This document shows positions 8,218 through 16,138 of a stretch of DNA of 30,188 bases, one piece after another. A program made the translations under genes and the position numbers. The stretch comes from Acidobacteriota bacterium (GTDB lineage: Bacteria; Acidobacteriota; Terriglobia; Acidiferrales; UBA7541). Within the stretch, counting starts at the first letter, position 1. Each line of letters starts with the position of its first letter. Under the pieces are notes generated by a model that saw only the letters and a program-made list of their open reading frames with translations, did no database searches and was not told where the DNA came from. The stretch spans positions 9,581 to 39,768 of the forward strand of contig QHYP01000231.1 of NCBI GenBank assembly GCA_003224195.1. Reading direction: 5' to 3'.

Positions 8218-9245
8218 CGCTAGGACGCTTGTTTGCGCGTTGCGCGGTGTTGGGCGTCGTCCTGCTTCTGGTTACGCTCGTTGCGCTGAAGCTCGGCGCC
8301 GTGCCTGTTTCGCTCTACGGGCTTGGCCGCGACCTGATTCGCGTGGCCATGGGCAAGAGCAGTGAACTTGCGAGCGAGTACCGGCTCATCGTTTTCGACA
8401 TTCGCTTGCCGCGCATTCTCCTGGGGATTTTTGTTGGCGCGTCGCTTTCCGTTGCGGGAGCGAGTTTCCAGGCGCTCCTGCGCAATCCGCTGGCGGATCC
8501 GTACGTGCTCGGCGTTTCGAGCGGGGCAGCGCTCGGCGCCATCTTTGCGCTCATCGCTGCGCCGCATCTCGGGGTTGCGCCCGCGGTGGCCGCGCTCTTC
8601 ACGCCGCTGGGAGCATTTTTGGGCGCGGCGACTACGATTGCCGCTGTTTATTTTCTGGGGCGCCGCCAGGGCGCCATCGACAGTGGCACGCTTCTGCTCG
8701 CCGGCATCATTTCGGCTTCTTTCCTTTCTGCGTTGATTATGCTGTTGATGACGACGCTCCCAAGCAGCAACGTGCGGGGGATGGCCTTTTGGCTGATGGG
8801 CGACCTTTCGACGCCCCCGCCGCGGAGTCTGCAGTGGTTCCTGGGCGTGGTCTTCTTCGTTGCAGCCGGAGCAATTTACACCACGGCGGCCGACCTCAAC
8901 CTGCTGCTTGCCGGCGAACAGGAAGCAATACATCTCGGCGTGGATCTTGGCCGGGTACGGCTGGTGGTTTATATCGCGGCGTCGGTCCTGACGGGGCTGG
9001 CCGTCTCCGTCAGCGGCGCGATCGGTTATGTCGGCTTGCTGGTACCCCATGCGATACGGCTCCTGTTCGGCGGCGACTACCGCGTTCTCCTGCCGACGAC
9101 GGCCCTGGGCGGCGCAATTGCCGTCGTCATCGCGGATACGCTTGCACGCACCGTCGTCGCTCCGACTGAGCTGTCGGTTGGCGCAGTGACGGCGATGGCC
9201 GGAGCGCCGTTCTTCATATACCTGCTGCGGCGGAGACTCACATGA
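8205..9245 (+). CDS. btuC: Cobalamin ABC transporter permease (FecCD/BtuC family)
   Basis: The protein has 346 residues with about ten hydrophobic helices, as in BtuC. Diagnostic FecCD segments are present: RLPRILLGIFVGASLSVAG and FQALLRNPLADPYVLGVSSG in the first half, GIISASFLSALIMLLM, WLMGDLS, AIHLGVDLGRVR, and the conserved GYVGLLVPHAIRL loop that contacts the ATPase. The start ATG at 8205 lies inside the end of btuF in another frame, with GGGGAG upstream, giving translational coupling. It acts in the inner membrane as a homodimer moving cobalamin from BtuF to the cytoplasm. The specificity claim rests on the riboswitch, since the family also carries siderophores and haem. Confidence 0.92.
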   Translation: MQPLTLGRLFARCAVLGVVLLLVTLVALKLGAVPVSLYGLGRDLIRVAMGKSSELASEYRLIVFDIRLPRILLGIFVGASLSVAGASFQALLRNPLADPYVLGVSSGAALGAIFALIAAPHLGVAPAVAALFTPLGAFLGAATTIAAVYFLGRRQGAIDSGTLLLAGIISASFLSALIMLLMTTLPSSNVRGMAFWLMGDLSTPPPRSLQWFLGVVFFVAAGAIYTTAADLNLLLAGEQEAIHLGVDLGRVRLVVYIAASVLTGLAVSVSGAIGYVGLLVPHAIRLLFGGDYRVLLPTTALGGAIAVVIADTLARTVVAPTELSVGAVTAMAGAPFFIYLLRRRLT

Positions 9246-10072
9246 GCGCTACCGCAGCGCGTTTTCCGGCCACGGACGTTCGGCTCAGCGTCGAGCAGGT
9301 GAGTTACGCCTACGCGGCGAACCCTTCGCAAGCGCCGCTGTTCACGCTGGAGGCGACGAGCTTTCAGGCAAGGCCGGGCGAGATCGTGGCGATCCTCGGG
9401 CCGAACGCGAGCGGGAAATCCACTTTGCTGAAGCTCATCTCCGGAGCGCTCGCGCCGCTCTCCGGCCGAGTGCTGCTGAACGGTTTTCCGACCCATTCGC
9501 TCGATCCGCGGGCGCGCGCGCGGCGCATCGCCGTTGTGCAGCAGGAAAGCCGGCTGCTGTTTCCGGCGCGGGTCTGGGAGTTTGTGCTGCAGAGGCGACA
9601 TCCGTACAGCCGCGGGCTGGCATTTGAATCGGAAGAAGACGTCCTCATCGCGAAGAACGCGCTGGCGCAGGTGGGCGCTGTAGCGCTCAACGACCGGTGG
9701 CTGGACCAGATTTCCGGCGGAGAAAAGCAGCGCGTCATCCTGGCGCGCGCGCTGGCACAGCAGCCGCTCCTGCTGTTGCTCGATGAGCCGACGCTGCATT
9801 TGGACATCGGCGCACAGGTGGACTTGCTCGAGGCACTGCAGCGGCTGGCGAGGCAGAATCGATACACTGTGGTAGTTGTCACGCACGAGCTGAACCTTGC
9901 CGGCGGATATTCCGATCAAGTCGTGCTGCTGCACCGCGGGAAGAGCCTGCGCGTGGGTCCGCCCGCAAGCGTCTACCAGCGGGAATTGCTGGAACAGGTT
10001 TTTCAGACGGCGCTCACCGTGGAGATGGGCGGTTCGGGCCGGCCGCGAGTGAGCATTCTGTCCGACAGTTAA
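9242..10072 (+). CDS. btuD: Cobalamin ABC transporter ATP-binding protein
   Basis: The protein has 276 residues. The ATG at 9242 overlaps the btuC stop as ATGA. All ABC ATPase motifs are intact: Walker A GPNASGKST, Q-loop in VVQQESRLLFPA, signature SGGEKQR, Walker B LLLLLDEPT, D-loop HLDIG and switch His in VVVTHELN. This matches the FecE/BtuD subfamily that pairs with FecCD permeases. It is the energising subunit at the cytoplasmic face. The C-terminal part (LLHRGKSLRVGPPASVYQRELLEQVF) is the usual family tail. It is the last gene of the btuFCD unit; a repeat element begins four bases after the stop. Confidence 0.94.
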   Translation: MSATAARFPATDVRLSVEQVSYAYAANPSQAPLFTLEATSFQARPGEIVAILGPNASGKSTLLKLISGALAPLSGRVLLNGFPTHSLDPRARARRIAVVQQESRLLFPARVWEFVLQRRHPYSRGLAFESEEDVLIAKNALAQVGAVALNDRWLDQISGGEKQRVILARALAQQPLLLLLDEPTLHLDIGAQVDLLEALQRLARQNRYTVVVVTHELNLAGGYSDQVVLLHRGKSLRVGPPASVYQRELLEQVFQTALTVEMGGSGRPRVSILSDS

Positions 10073-10075
10073 ACG

Positions 10076-10178
10076 AGTGCCGTTCCAACTTTTTGAAATT
10101 AACTTTTTTCTTGGCAGAAAAGAAGCGGCAGCGAAGTTTGGGCAGCGGGTATTTGGCTGAGTAGGTTGGAACGGCACT
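10076..10178. repeat. 103-bp element with perfect 14-bp terminal inverted repeats
   Basis: AGTGCCGTTCCAAC at 10076-10089 is exactly reverse-complemented by GTTGGAACGGCACT at 10165-10178. The element begins four bases after the btuD stop and is more A/T-rich than its surroundings, with T-runs just inside the left end. Nothing inside codes. A second element of the same length with closely related left end lies at 20979-21081. It looks like a MITE-like or REP-like non-autonomous repeat; folded as RNA, it could also end the btuFCD transcript. No target duplication is visible. Confidence 0.65.
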
Positions 10179-10299
10179 AGTCGATTCGGCAACCTCAATC
10201 GCCCGGCTCCCCGAGAACGGGGGCCGCGGCAAAAACGAACTCCACGGCGGGCGTTCTGCTCCGGCCGAGCCGGAGCGAATCTGGCCCCTTCCACTCACC

Positions 10300-10510
10300 G
10301 CAGACTTCGCGCTCGGGAAGACGGGCAACCGCTCTGCGGTTGCACTCACCAGAGAAGCCGTCGCCGCCGCGCGACTGTAAAGGCGGAGCCGAATTGTGCG
10401 CCGGCCACTGCGGCGTATCCCGCGCAAGGCGGGAGGCCGTGGGAAGGTCGTGCGCCTGCCCCGGCGAAACCGGGGACAGCAGTGCCGCCAAGCCAGGAGA
10501 CCGGCGAAGT
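10300..10510 (+). ncRNA. Cobalamin riboswitch upstream of the btuB-like receptor gene
   Basis: The conserved parts of a B12 aptamer are recognisable but more spread out than in the first copy. GGGAAGACGGGCAA starts at 10315, an expanded hairpin follows (CAACCGC...GCGGTTG), then CCGCGCGACTGTAAAGGCGG, an extended variable region, and a perfect B12 box AAGCCAGGAGACCGGC at 10490-10505. The leader then runs about 80 bases to a strong GGAGGAGAG site before the ATG at 10590. The large variable region between the ACTGT segment and the B12 box contains two GC-rich hairpins. Boundaries are approximate. Confidence 0.88.
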
Positions 10511-10589
10511 CTGCAGCCCGCACGATTCCGGAATACGGTTCGGCGGGCCAACCTTCAGCTCCCGCGCGTGAGGGGGAGGAGGAGAGAAA

Positions 10590-12739
10590 ATGAGAAATCT
10601 TCGCCGTTTTGCTTTTTTGCTGCTGCTGTTCGCTTCTTCCGCTTTTTCCCAGACTGCAAACGTTTCCGGTGACGCTCAATTGACCGGCACGCTGACCGAT
10701 CCGAGTGGCGCAGGGGTCGGCAGCGTGGAGATCACGGCAAAACCCGAGGACAGGTCGAGCGGGATGATCTACAAAGCGACGTCGCGGACGGATGGCGAGT
10801 ACTCGGTCGGTCTTTCGGCTGGGAAGTATCATGTGCGATTCGTTCGCGCGCCGTTCGTCGAGCGCGCGTTCGATTTGAGCTTCGCACCGGGCGAGACGCG
10901 CACGCTCGATTTGCGGCTGGAACTCGAAAGACTTTCGGCCAGCGTCGTGGTGACGGCGCAAGTCGAGCCCATCACCTCCGAGGATTCTCCGGCGCCCGTG
11001 ACTGTGATTTCGCGAACAGAGATCAAGCAGCGCCAAAGCGTCTCGTTGCCGGATCTCCTCGCCACTCAGCCTGGCGTCAGCATCGCCCGCACCGGCCCTG
11101 AAGGCGGCTTGGCGACGCTGTTTCTTGATGGGGGGAACTCGAATTTCACCAAGGTCCTCGTAGACGGCGCGCCCATGAATGACCCTGGCGGATTTCTGAA
11201 TTACTCGAACCTTACGCTGGACAACGTGGATAAAGTGGAGATCGTGCACGGCGCAGAAAGCGCGCTCTATGGCACCGACGCGGTCTCCGGCGTAATCCAA
11301 ATATTCACACACCGCGGAACAACGCGGACTCCAGCGGCCAATCTGTTTGCCGAGGGTGGATCTCTTTCGTCCGCGCGCGGTGGAGGACAACTGAGCGGGC
11401 GCCTCGGTGATTTTGATTATTCCACCGCGGCTTCTTATTTTCAGACGGATGGTCAGGGAGCCAACGACGGCTTTTTGAATCGCACCGTTTCGGGGAACTT
11501 CGGATACAGCGTTTCGGACTCGGATCACCTGCGCCTAACCGTGCGAAGCAACTCCAGTTTCGCGGGAACTCCCGGGCCGACGCTGCAGGGGCCTCCAAAC
11601 CTGGCGGCGACAGACGCCTTGCACATCCTTTCGTCGAACCTCAGTTGGGATTTCCGTGCGGGATCGCATTGGGAGCACAGGCTGAGCGGCGGGGAAACAA
11701 GAATTCTGGACGTTAGCGCCGATCCGCCCTTCCCTGCTTTCGTGGATCAATTCAACCGGGCCGGTTTGCAAGCGCAATCGACCTATTTCTATCGCCAAGG
11801 AATTGTCGCCGGGGGATACTCCTATGAAGTGGAAAACGGCTTTCCGGGCGGCGCCCATGCGCGCCGCAACAACCATGCCGGTTTCCTGGACGCCCGCTAT
11901 CGACCTCATCATCGTGTGACACTGAATGCTGGGGCGCGCGCTGAGGCCAACGCCAGTTTCGGCACTCGCGTCGTTCCACGCGCGGGCGTCGCCCTGGCAT
12001 TGCGGTATGGAACGGGTTTCTGGGGAGACACCCGCTTTCATGTTTTCTACGGACTGGGAATCAAAGAACCGGCGCTCGAACAATCGTTCGCAACCGATCC
12101 TTGCTTCCCCGGAAACCCAAGCCTGAAGGCGGAGCGCAGCCGGACATTCTATGCCGGTCTGGAGCAATTTCTTGCATCGAACAAACTGCGTGTTTCTGCC
12201 GATTACTTCACAAACCGGTTCCGCGACATCGTGAGTTTCGCGCCGGGTTCCACCATCACGTCCGCCTGTCCTTTTGAAACGGGGACTTACTTCAATACGG
12301 ATCTCGCGCGCGCGCGCGGAGTGAATTTCACGCTGCAATCCCAGCCATTGCGCTGGCTGACGATTCAAGGCAGCTATTCTTACGACGCTACTCGCGTGCT
12401 GCGGTCTGCAAATCCGTTTGCGGATCCCGCCCTTGTGCCAGGAAATCCATTGCTCCGCCGACCGCCCCACTCCGGATCCTTGCTGCTCAACGCAGCCCAT
12501 CGCCGGCTCAACTGGAATTTGTCGGGCTATTTTACCGGCCGGCGCACGGACAGCAATTCGAGAATCCCGGTTACGCGCGGTTCGACGTGTCCACGAACTA
12601 CGAGGCCGGGCGGGGGCTGTCCTTTAATGGGCGGGTGACGAATCTTTTCGACAAGGCTTATCAGGATGCGCTCGGCTTTCCCGCGCTGGGACGAGACTTT
12701 CGTTTGGGGATGCGCTACCGATTCGGCGGGAAAGAGTGA
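10590..12739 (+). CDS. btuB: BtuB-like TonB-dependent cobalamin receptor, one-base frame break near the 3' end
   Basis: GGAGGAGAG precedes the ATG. A signal peptide (NLRRFAFLLLLFASSAFS-Q) is followed by a carboxypeptidase-regulatory-like domain (about 30-110), a TonB-box-like VVVTAQVEPI, the plug domain (PAPVTVISRTEIKQ, LPDLLATQPGVSI, VLVDGAPMNDPGG, VEIVHGAESALYGTDAVSGVIQIFT) and the outer-membrane barrel. The riboswitch just upstream assigns it to cobalamin. The uninterrupted frame ends at 12638 with an unrelated tail. From about 12558 the adjacent frame reads FENPGYARFDVSTNY, VTNLFDKAYQDALGFPALG and LGMRYRFGG, a normal receptor C-terminus ending at 12739. Adding one T to the AATTCGAG stretch joins the two as DSNFENPGYARF, giving 716 residues. 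It is either a sequencing error or a recent mutation that removes the last barrel strands. Confidence 0.88.
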
Positions 12740-12747
12740 GGCGCAAA

Positions 12748-13431
12748 ATGGCGGAGCCTGTGCTGTTCTGCTGGAGCGGGGGGAAAGACAGCGCGATGGC
12801 GCTCGAAGCTCTCCGGCTGGATCCGACGATTTCGGTGACGGCGCTGCTGGCGACGGTCACGGAGGGCTACGAACGGATCAGCATGCACGGCGTACGGCGT
12901 GAATTACTGGCGCAGCAGGCGGAGTCGCTCGGATTGGCGCTCGACGAAGTCCGCATTCCGCCGCAGTGCGTGAATCCGATCTATGAGGCGAGGATGGAAG
13001 AGGCGCTGCGCGCGCACTATGAGAATGGTGTGAGGCGCGTCGCCTTCGGGGATATTTTCCTGGAAGATCTGCGGGAATACCGGGAAAAGAACCTCGCGCG
13101 AATCGGGATGACGGCGATTTTTCCAATTTGGAAGCGCGACACGCGGGAACTGACACGGGAGCTGGTTGCGCGAGGATATCGGGCGATTACGGTTTGCGTG
13201 GATGGGAAGGTGCTGGACCAAAGCTTCGCCGGGAGGATGCTGGACGAAACGTTTTTCCATGATCTGCCGGCATATGCGGACCCGTGCGGCGAAAACGGGG
13301 AGTTTCATACGTTTGTGTTTGACGGACCGGGGTTTCGACGGCCGGTTCCTTTTTCGGTGGGCGAGGTTGTGGCCCGGGACGGATTTTACTTTTGCGATTT
13401 GATTCCGAAAGAGAAGGGAGAAGACAAATGA
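12748..13431 (+). CDS. PP-loop ATP pyrophosphatase, Dph6 (diphthine--ammonia ligase) family
   Basis: The protein has 227 residues from the ATG at 12748, with GTGAGG upstream; a GTG at 12736 overlapping the receptor stop is the alternative start. The N-terminus has the adenylating PP-loop CWSGGKDSAMAL. Family motifs follow: VAFGDIFLEDLREYREKNL, PIWKRDT, FAGRMLD and DPCGENGEFHTFV. In eukaryotes and archaea this family amidates diphthine on elongation factor 2. Bacteria lack diphthamide, so the substrate here is different. It sits between the B12-riboswitch-controlled receptor and a membrane protein, with a 4-base ATGA overlap to the latter, so it should be co-expressed with B12 uptake. I infer an ATP-dependent amidation or adenylation linked to corrinoid handling; this is not shown. 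Confidence 0.85.
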   Translation: MAEPVLFCWSGGKDSAMALEALRLDPTISVTALLATVTEGYERISMHGVRRELLAQQAESLGLALDEVRIPPQCVNPIYEARMEEALRAHYENGVRRVAFGDIFLEDLREYREKNLARIGMTAIFPIWKRDTRELTRELVARGYRAITVCVDGKVLDQSFAGRMLDETFFHDLPAYADPCGENGEFHTFVFDGPGFRRPVPFSVGEVVARDGFYFCDLIPKEKGEDK

Positions 13432-13988
13432 ACGAGGGACAGAATGAGAATGGGGCAGTGTTCCCGCGAAGCATCGTCGTGGCGGGCATGATTCTGCTTG
13501 CGGCTGCGGCGAGGATTGCGCCGCATCCGTGGAACTTCACGCCAGTCGGGGCGATGGCGCTGTTCGGCGGGGCGATGTTGCGCGATCGCCGGGCCGCGTT
13601 CCTGCTGCCGCTGGCAGCGCTATTCGCGGGCGACATTGTGCTGGGTCTGTACAAGTGGATGTGGATCGTGTATGCGAGCTTTCTGGTGAGCGTGGCGATT
13701 GGCTTCTGGCTGCGGGGGCGGCGGACGATCTGGCGAGTGGGAGGAGCAACGCTGCTCGGGTCGCTACAGTTTTTCGTGGTGACCAACTTTGGTGTATGGG
13801 CGATGGGCGGACTATATCCGAAAACTGGGGCGGGTTTGGCAGCCTGCTACGTTGCGGGGATACCGTTTTTCTGGAACACACTGGCGGGGGATGCGATGTA
13901 CGCGACGCTGCTCTTCGGAGGCTTCGCGCTGGCGGAGCGGTTCTTTCCGGCGCTGCGTGCCGTGGAAGCGAGCTCACCAGAGGCCTGA
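13428..13988 (+). CDS. DUF6580-type integral membrane protein, putative transport component
   Basis: The protein has 186 residues. The ATG at 13428 overlaps the upstream stop as ATGA. Five or six hydrophobic segments can be seen. The first follows a short polar N-terminus and is succeeded by the conserved HPWNFTPVGAMALFGGA, then the DIVLGLY segment, NFGVWAMGGLYPKT, and IPFFWNTLAGDAMYATLLFGG. I recognise this pattern as a family of small membrane proteins, resembling substrate-capture (S) components of ECF transporters, that is annotated as putative transport protein. Its place as the last gene of the B12-riboswitch unit suggests a corrinoid or corrinoid-precursor role. No ECF ATPase or T-component is in the window. 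Family assignment is from memory of motifs; function is inferred. Confidence 0.75.
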   Translation: MNEGQNENGAVFPRSIVVAGMILLAAAARIAPHPWNFTPVGAMALFGGAMLRDRRAAFLLPLAALFAGDIVLGLYKWMWIVYASFLVSVAIGFWLRGRRTIWRVGGATLLGSLQFFVVTNFGVWAMGGLYPKTGAGLAACYVAGIPFFWNTLAGDAMYATLLFGGFALAERFFPALRAVEASSPEA

Positions 13989-14020
13989 AGAGTCCGGCTT
14001 CCGGTGTGCGTTCCGGCGGA

Positions 14021-14029
14021 TGCTATAAT
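14021..14029 (+). promoter_or_regulatory. Extended -10 promoter of gatB
   Basis: TGCTATAAT is a perfect consensus -10 box (14024-14029) with the TGn extension. No good -35 box is seen at 16-18 bases; only a weak TTCCGG near 13999, spaced 19 bases. The predicted transcription start, about 14035-14037, lies only 5-7 bases before the ATG at 14042, and no Shine-Dalgarno is present there, so the message may be nearly leaderless. Confidence 0.6.
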
Positions 14030-14041
14030 GAGCGGTTTCCT

Positions 14042-15566
14042 ATGGCGAAAAGTGCGGCAGAGAGCGCTGCGATTGCGCCGGAGGTGCTTGCGAAGTACGA
14101 GCCGGTGATCGGGCTGGAAGTGCACGTCCAGCTTCTGACGAAATCGAAGATCTTTTGCGGATGCTCGACGCGCTTTGGCGATCCCCCGAACACGAATGTG
14201 TGCCCGGTGTGCCTGGGGCTGCCCGGAACGCTGCCGGTGCTGAACAAGAAGGCGGTGGAGATGGCGGTGCGGGCGGCGCTGGCGCTGCACTGCACCGTGC
14301 ACGAACACGCGCGGTTTGCGCGGAAGAATTATTTCTATCCCGACCTGCCGAAGGGCTACCAGATTTCGATGTACGAGCTGCCGCTGGCGACGGGTGGCTG
14401 GCTCGAACTCGACGTGGACGGGTCGCGGAAGCGCGTGGGGATTACGCGGCTGCACTTGGAGGACGACGCAGCGAAGGCACTACACGAACTGCCACCTGGT
14501 GTGGCCCCGCTGAAACCGGGCGAGCCGGAGTGGACGTACGTGGACTTCAACCGCGGAGGCACGCCGCTGATCGAGATTGTGTCCGAGCCGGACATCCGCA
14601 CGCCGGAGGAAGCGTACGCATACCTGACGACGCTCAAGCAAGTAATGCTGTTCACGGAGACGAGCGATTGCAACATGGAGGAGGGCTCGCTGCGGTGCGA
14701 CGCGAACGTGAGCGTGCGGCCGCGAGGAAGCGCGCAATTCGGGACGAAGGTGGAGGTGAAGAACCTGAATTCGTTCCGCTACCTGCAACACGCGCTGGAA
14801 TTTGAGATCGAACGTCACGTGGCCGCGCTCGAGAGCGGCGGGAAGCTCGAGCAGGAGACCCGGCTGTGGAACCAGGCGGCGGGGCGGACGGAATCCATGC
14901 GCACGAAAGAGCGGGCGCACGATTACCGCTATTTTCCCGAGCCGGACCTGCTGCCGGTGCACGTGAGCGCGGAATGGCGCGAAGCAATCCGCGCGACGAT
15001 GCCCGAGCTGCCGGAGGCGAAGCGGGCGCGATTCGTCGAGCAATACGGAATCACGGCGTACGATGCGGGGGTCCTTACGGCGACGCGGGCGCGGAGCGCC
15101 AGCGAAGCTTGCGGCCAATTGGATCATCACCGAACTCCTTGGTCGTCTAAATGAAATGGGCAAAGGTATCTCGGAATCCCCAGTCAGCCCGGAAAGGCTG
15201 GCCAAAATCATCAGTCTTATGGCAAATCAGATAATTACTACTTCCGGCGCTAAAGCAACTTTGACGATCTCCACCAATACTGGGCGAGATCCTGAAGAAA
15301 TTGTCGCCACTGAAGGGCTCAGGCAGATCAGCGATACGAGCACGATCGAGCGGGCGGTGAGCGAGGTGATTGAGAAGAATCGGGAGAATGTGGCGAAATA
15401 CCGCGCAGGGAATGAGGGCGTGTTCAACTTTTTTGTGGGGCAGGTGATGCGGGCGACGCGCGGGCAAGCGAATCCACAGATCGTCAACGAGGTTTTGCAG
15501 AGGCTCCTGGCCAGTCCCGCCGAAGCTCAGGGCAAGCCCTTCGATACTCAGGGCAAGCCGAAGTGA
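14042..15566 (+). CDS. gatB: Asp-tRNA(Asn)/Glu-tRNA(Gln) amidotransferase subunit B, frame broken near codon 350
   Basis: GatB supplies the kinase/transamidase subunit of GatCAB, which amidates misacylated Glu-tRNA(Gln) and Asp-tRNA(Asn). The cradle domain is intact: YEPVIGLEVHVQL, the zinc cysteines CGCSTRF and CPVCLGLPG, FARKNYFYPDLPKGYQIS, LHLEDDAAK, FNRGGTPLIEIVSEPD and the SDCNMEEGSLRCDANVS motif. After YDAGVLTATRA (near 15090) that frame runs into RSASEACGQ and stops at 15154. The neighbouring frame resumes as KLAANWIITELLGRLNEMG and continues with SPVSPERLA, GLRQISD, VAKYRAGN, FFVGQVM and NPQIVNEVLQRLL to 15566. Roughly 15 residues that normally link the two parts are missing, so an out-of-frame loss of a few tens of bases is likely. 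Because GatB is usually essential, assembly error or a second copy elsewhere should be considered. The last residues are encoded by a direct repeat. Confidence 0.9.
15526..15559 (+). repeat. Two 13-bp direct repeats inside the 3' end of gatB
   Basis: CTCAGGGCAAGCC occurs at 15526-15538 and again at 15547-15559, a 21-base period separated by CTTCGATA. In frame it encodes AQGKPFDTQGKPK, which is not part of the GatB family. The core resembles small dispersed repeats of the type CTCAGGGCAAGCCCTTCGA found across several bacterial phyla. It appears to have extended the reading frame and brought the gatB stop into overlap with the next start. Confidence 0.6.
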
Positions 15567-16138
15567 GCCTGCTCAAGAGCTTTCTTCCCTCGATCGCTCC
15601 GAAAGTGCAGGGCTGGATCGAGGAGCAGCGCGCGAAGCACATTGGCGGCGCGCGGGTGCTAACGGACGGGGAACACGAACGGCTGGCGGGATACTTTCCA
15701 GATGCGGCATTGACGGCGGCGCGGGTGAAGACGGTCCAAAGGATTGAGAATCCACCTTTTCTCGAAGGGCTCCTGAAGCAGGCCGCATTTTTCGGGATTC
15801 GGGTGCAATTCGATTTCAACGGCGTCTCGGGCATCACGTTTGTGGACTGCATCCTGGTGAAGGAGAAGGCCCCGAGCGCGGACTTGCTGTTTCACGAAAT
15901 GGTGCACGTGGAGCAATACCGGCAATTGGGAACAGAGGGGTTCGTGCAGGCTTATGTGCGCGGAATGGTGGACGGCGGGCTGGTGTATGAGCGGATTCCC
16001 CTCGAAGCAATCGCGTCGGAGATGACGGCGAGGTTCGCAGCGGGGGAAAAGTTCAATGTAGCGGACGAGCTCGCCGCGTCGTTGCGGGCCCGGGGATATC
16101 TTCAAGACGACAACACAGGGAGACAAGGGAAATGCTGA
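15563..16138 (+). CDS. Uncharacterised protein with HEMVH zinc-binding-like motif
   Basis: The protein has 191 residues from a GTG at 15563 that overlaps the gatB stop (GTGA), implying coupled translation. There is no signal peptide and no membrane segment. The middle holds LLFHEMVHVEQYRQLG, an HExxH motif in an amphipathic helix as in zinc metallopeptidases, followed after about 30 residues by LEAIASEMTARF, whose Glu could be the third ligand as in DUF4157-like minimal gluzincins. The protein is short for a full peptidase and no substrate is suggested. The stop lies seven bases inside the following peroxiredoxin gene (ATG at 16132). I do not recognise a named family with certainty. Confidence 0.75.
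   Translation: MSLLKSFLPSIAPKVQGWIEEQRAKHIGGARVLTDGEHERLAGYFPDAALTAARVKTVQRIENPPFLEGLLKQAAFFGIRVQFDFNGVSGITFVDCILVKEKAPSADLLFHEMVHVEQYRQLGTEGFVQAYVRGMVDGGLVYERIPLEAIASEMTARFAAGEKFNVADELAASLRARGYLQDDNTGRQGKC

Noticed and set aside
13529..14041. In-frame extension of gatB upstream of 14042
   Set aside because: It overlaps the DUF6580 gene in another frame. GatB homology begins after 14042, and a consensus promoter lies between.
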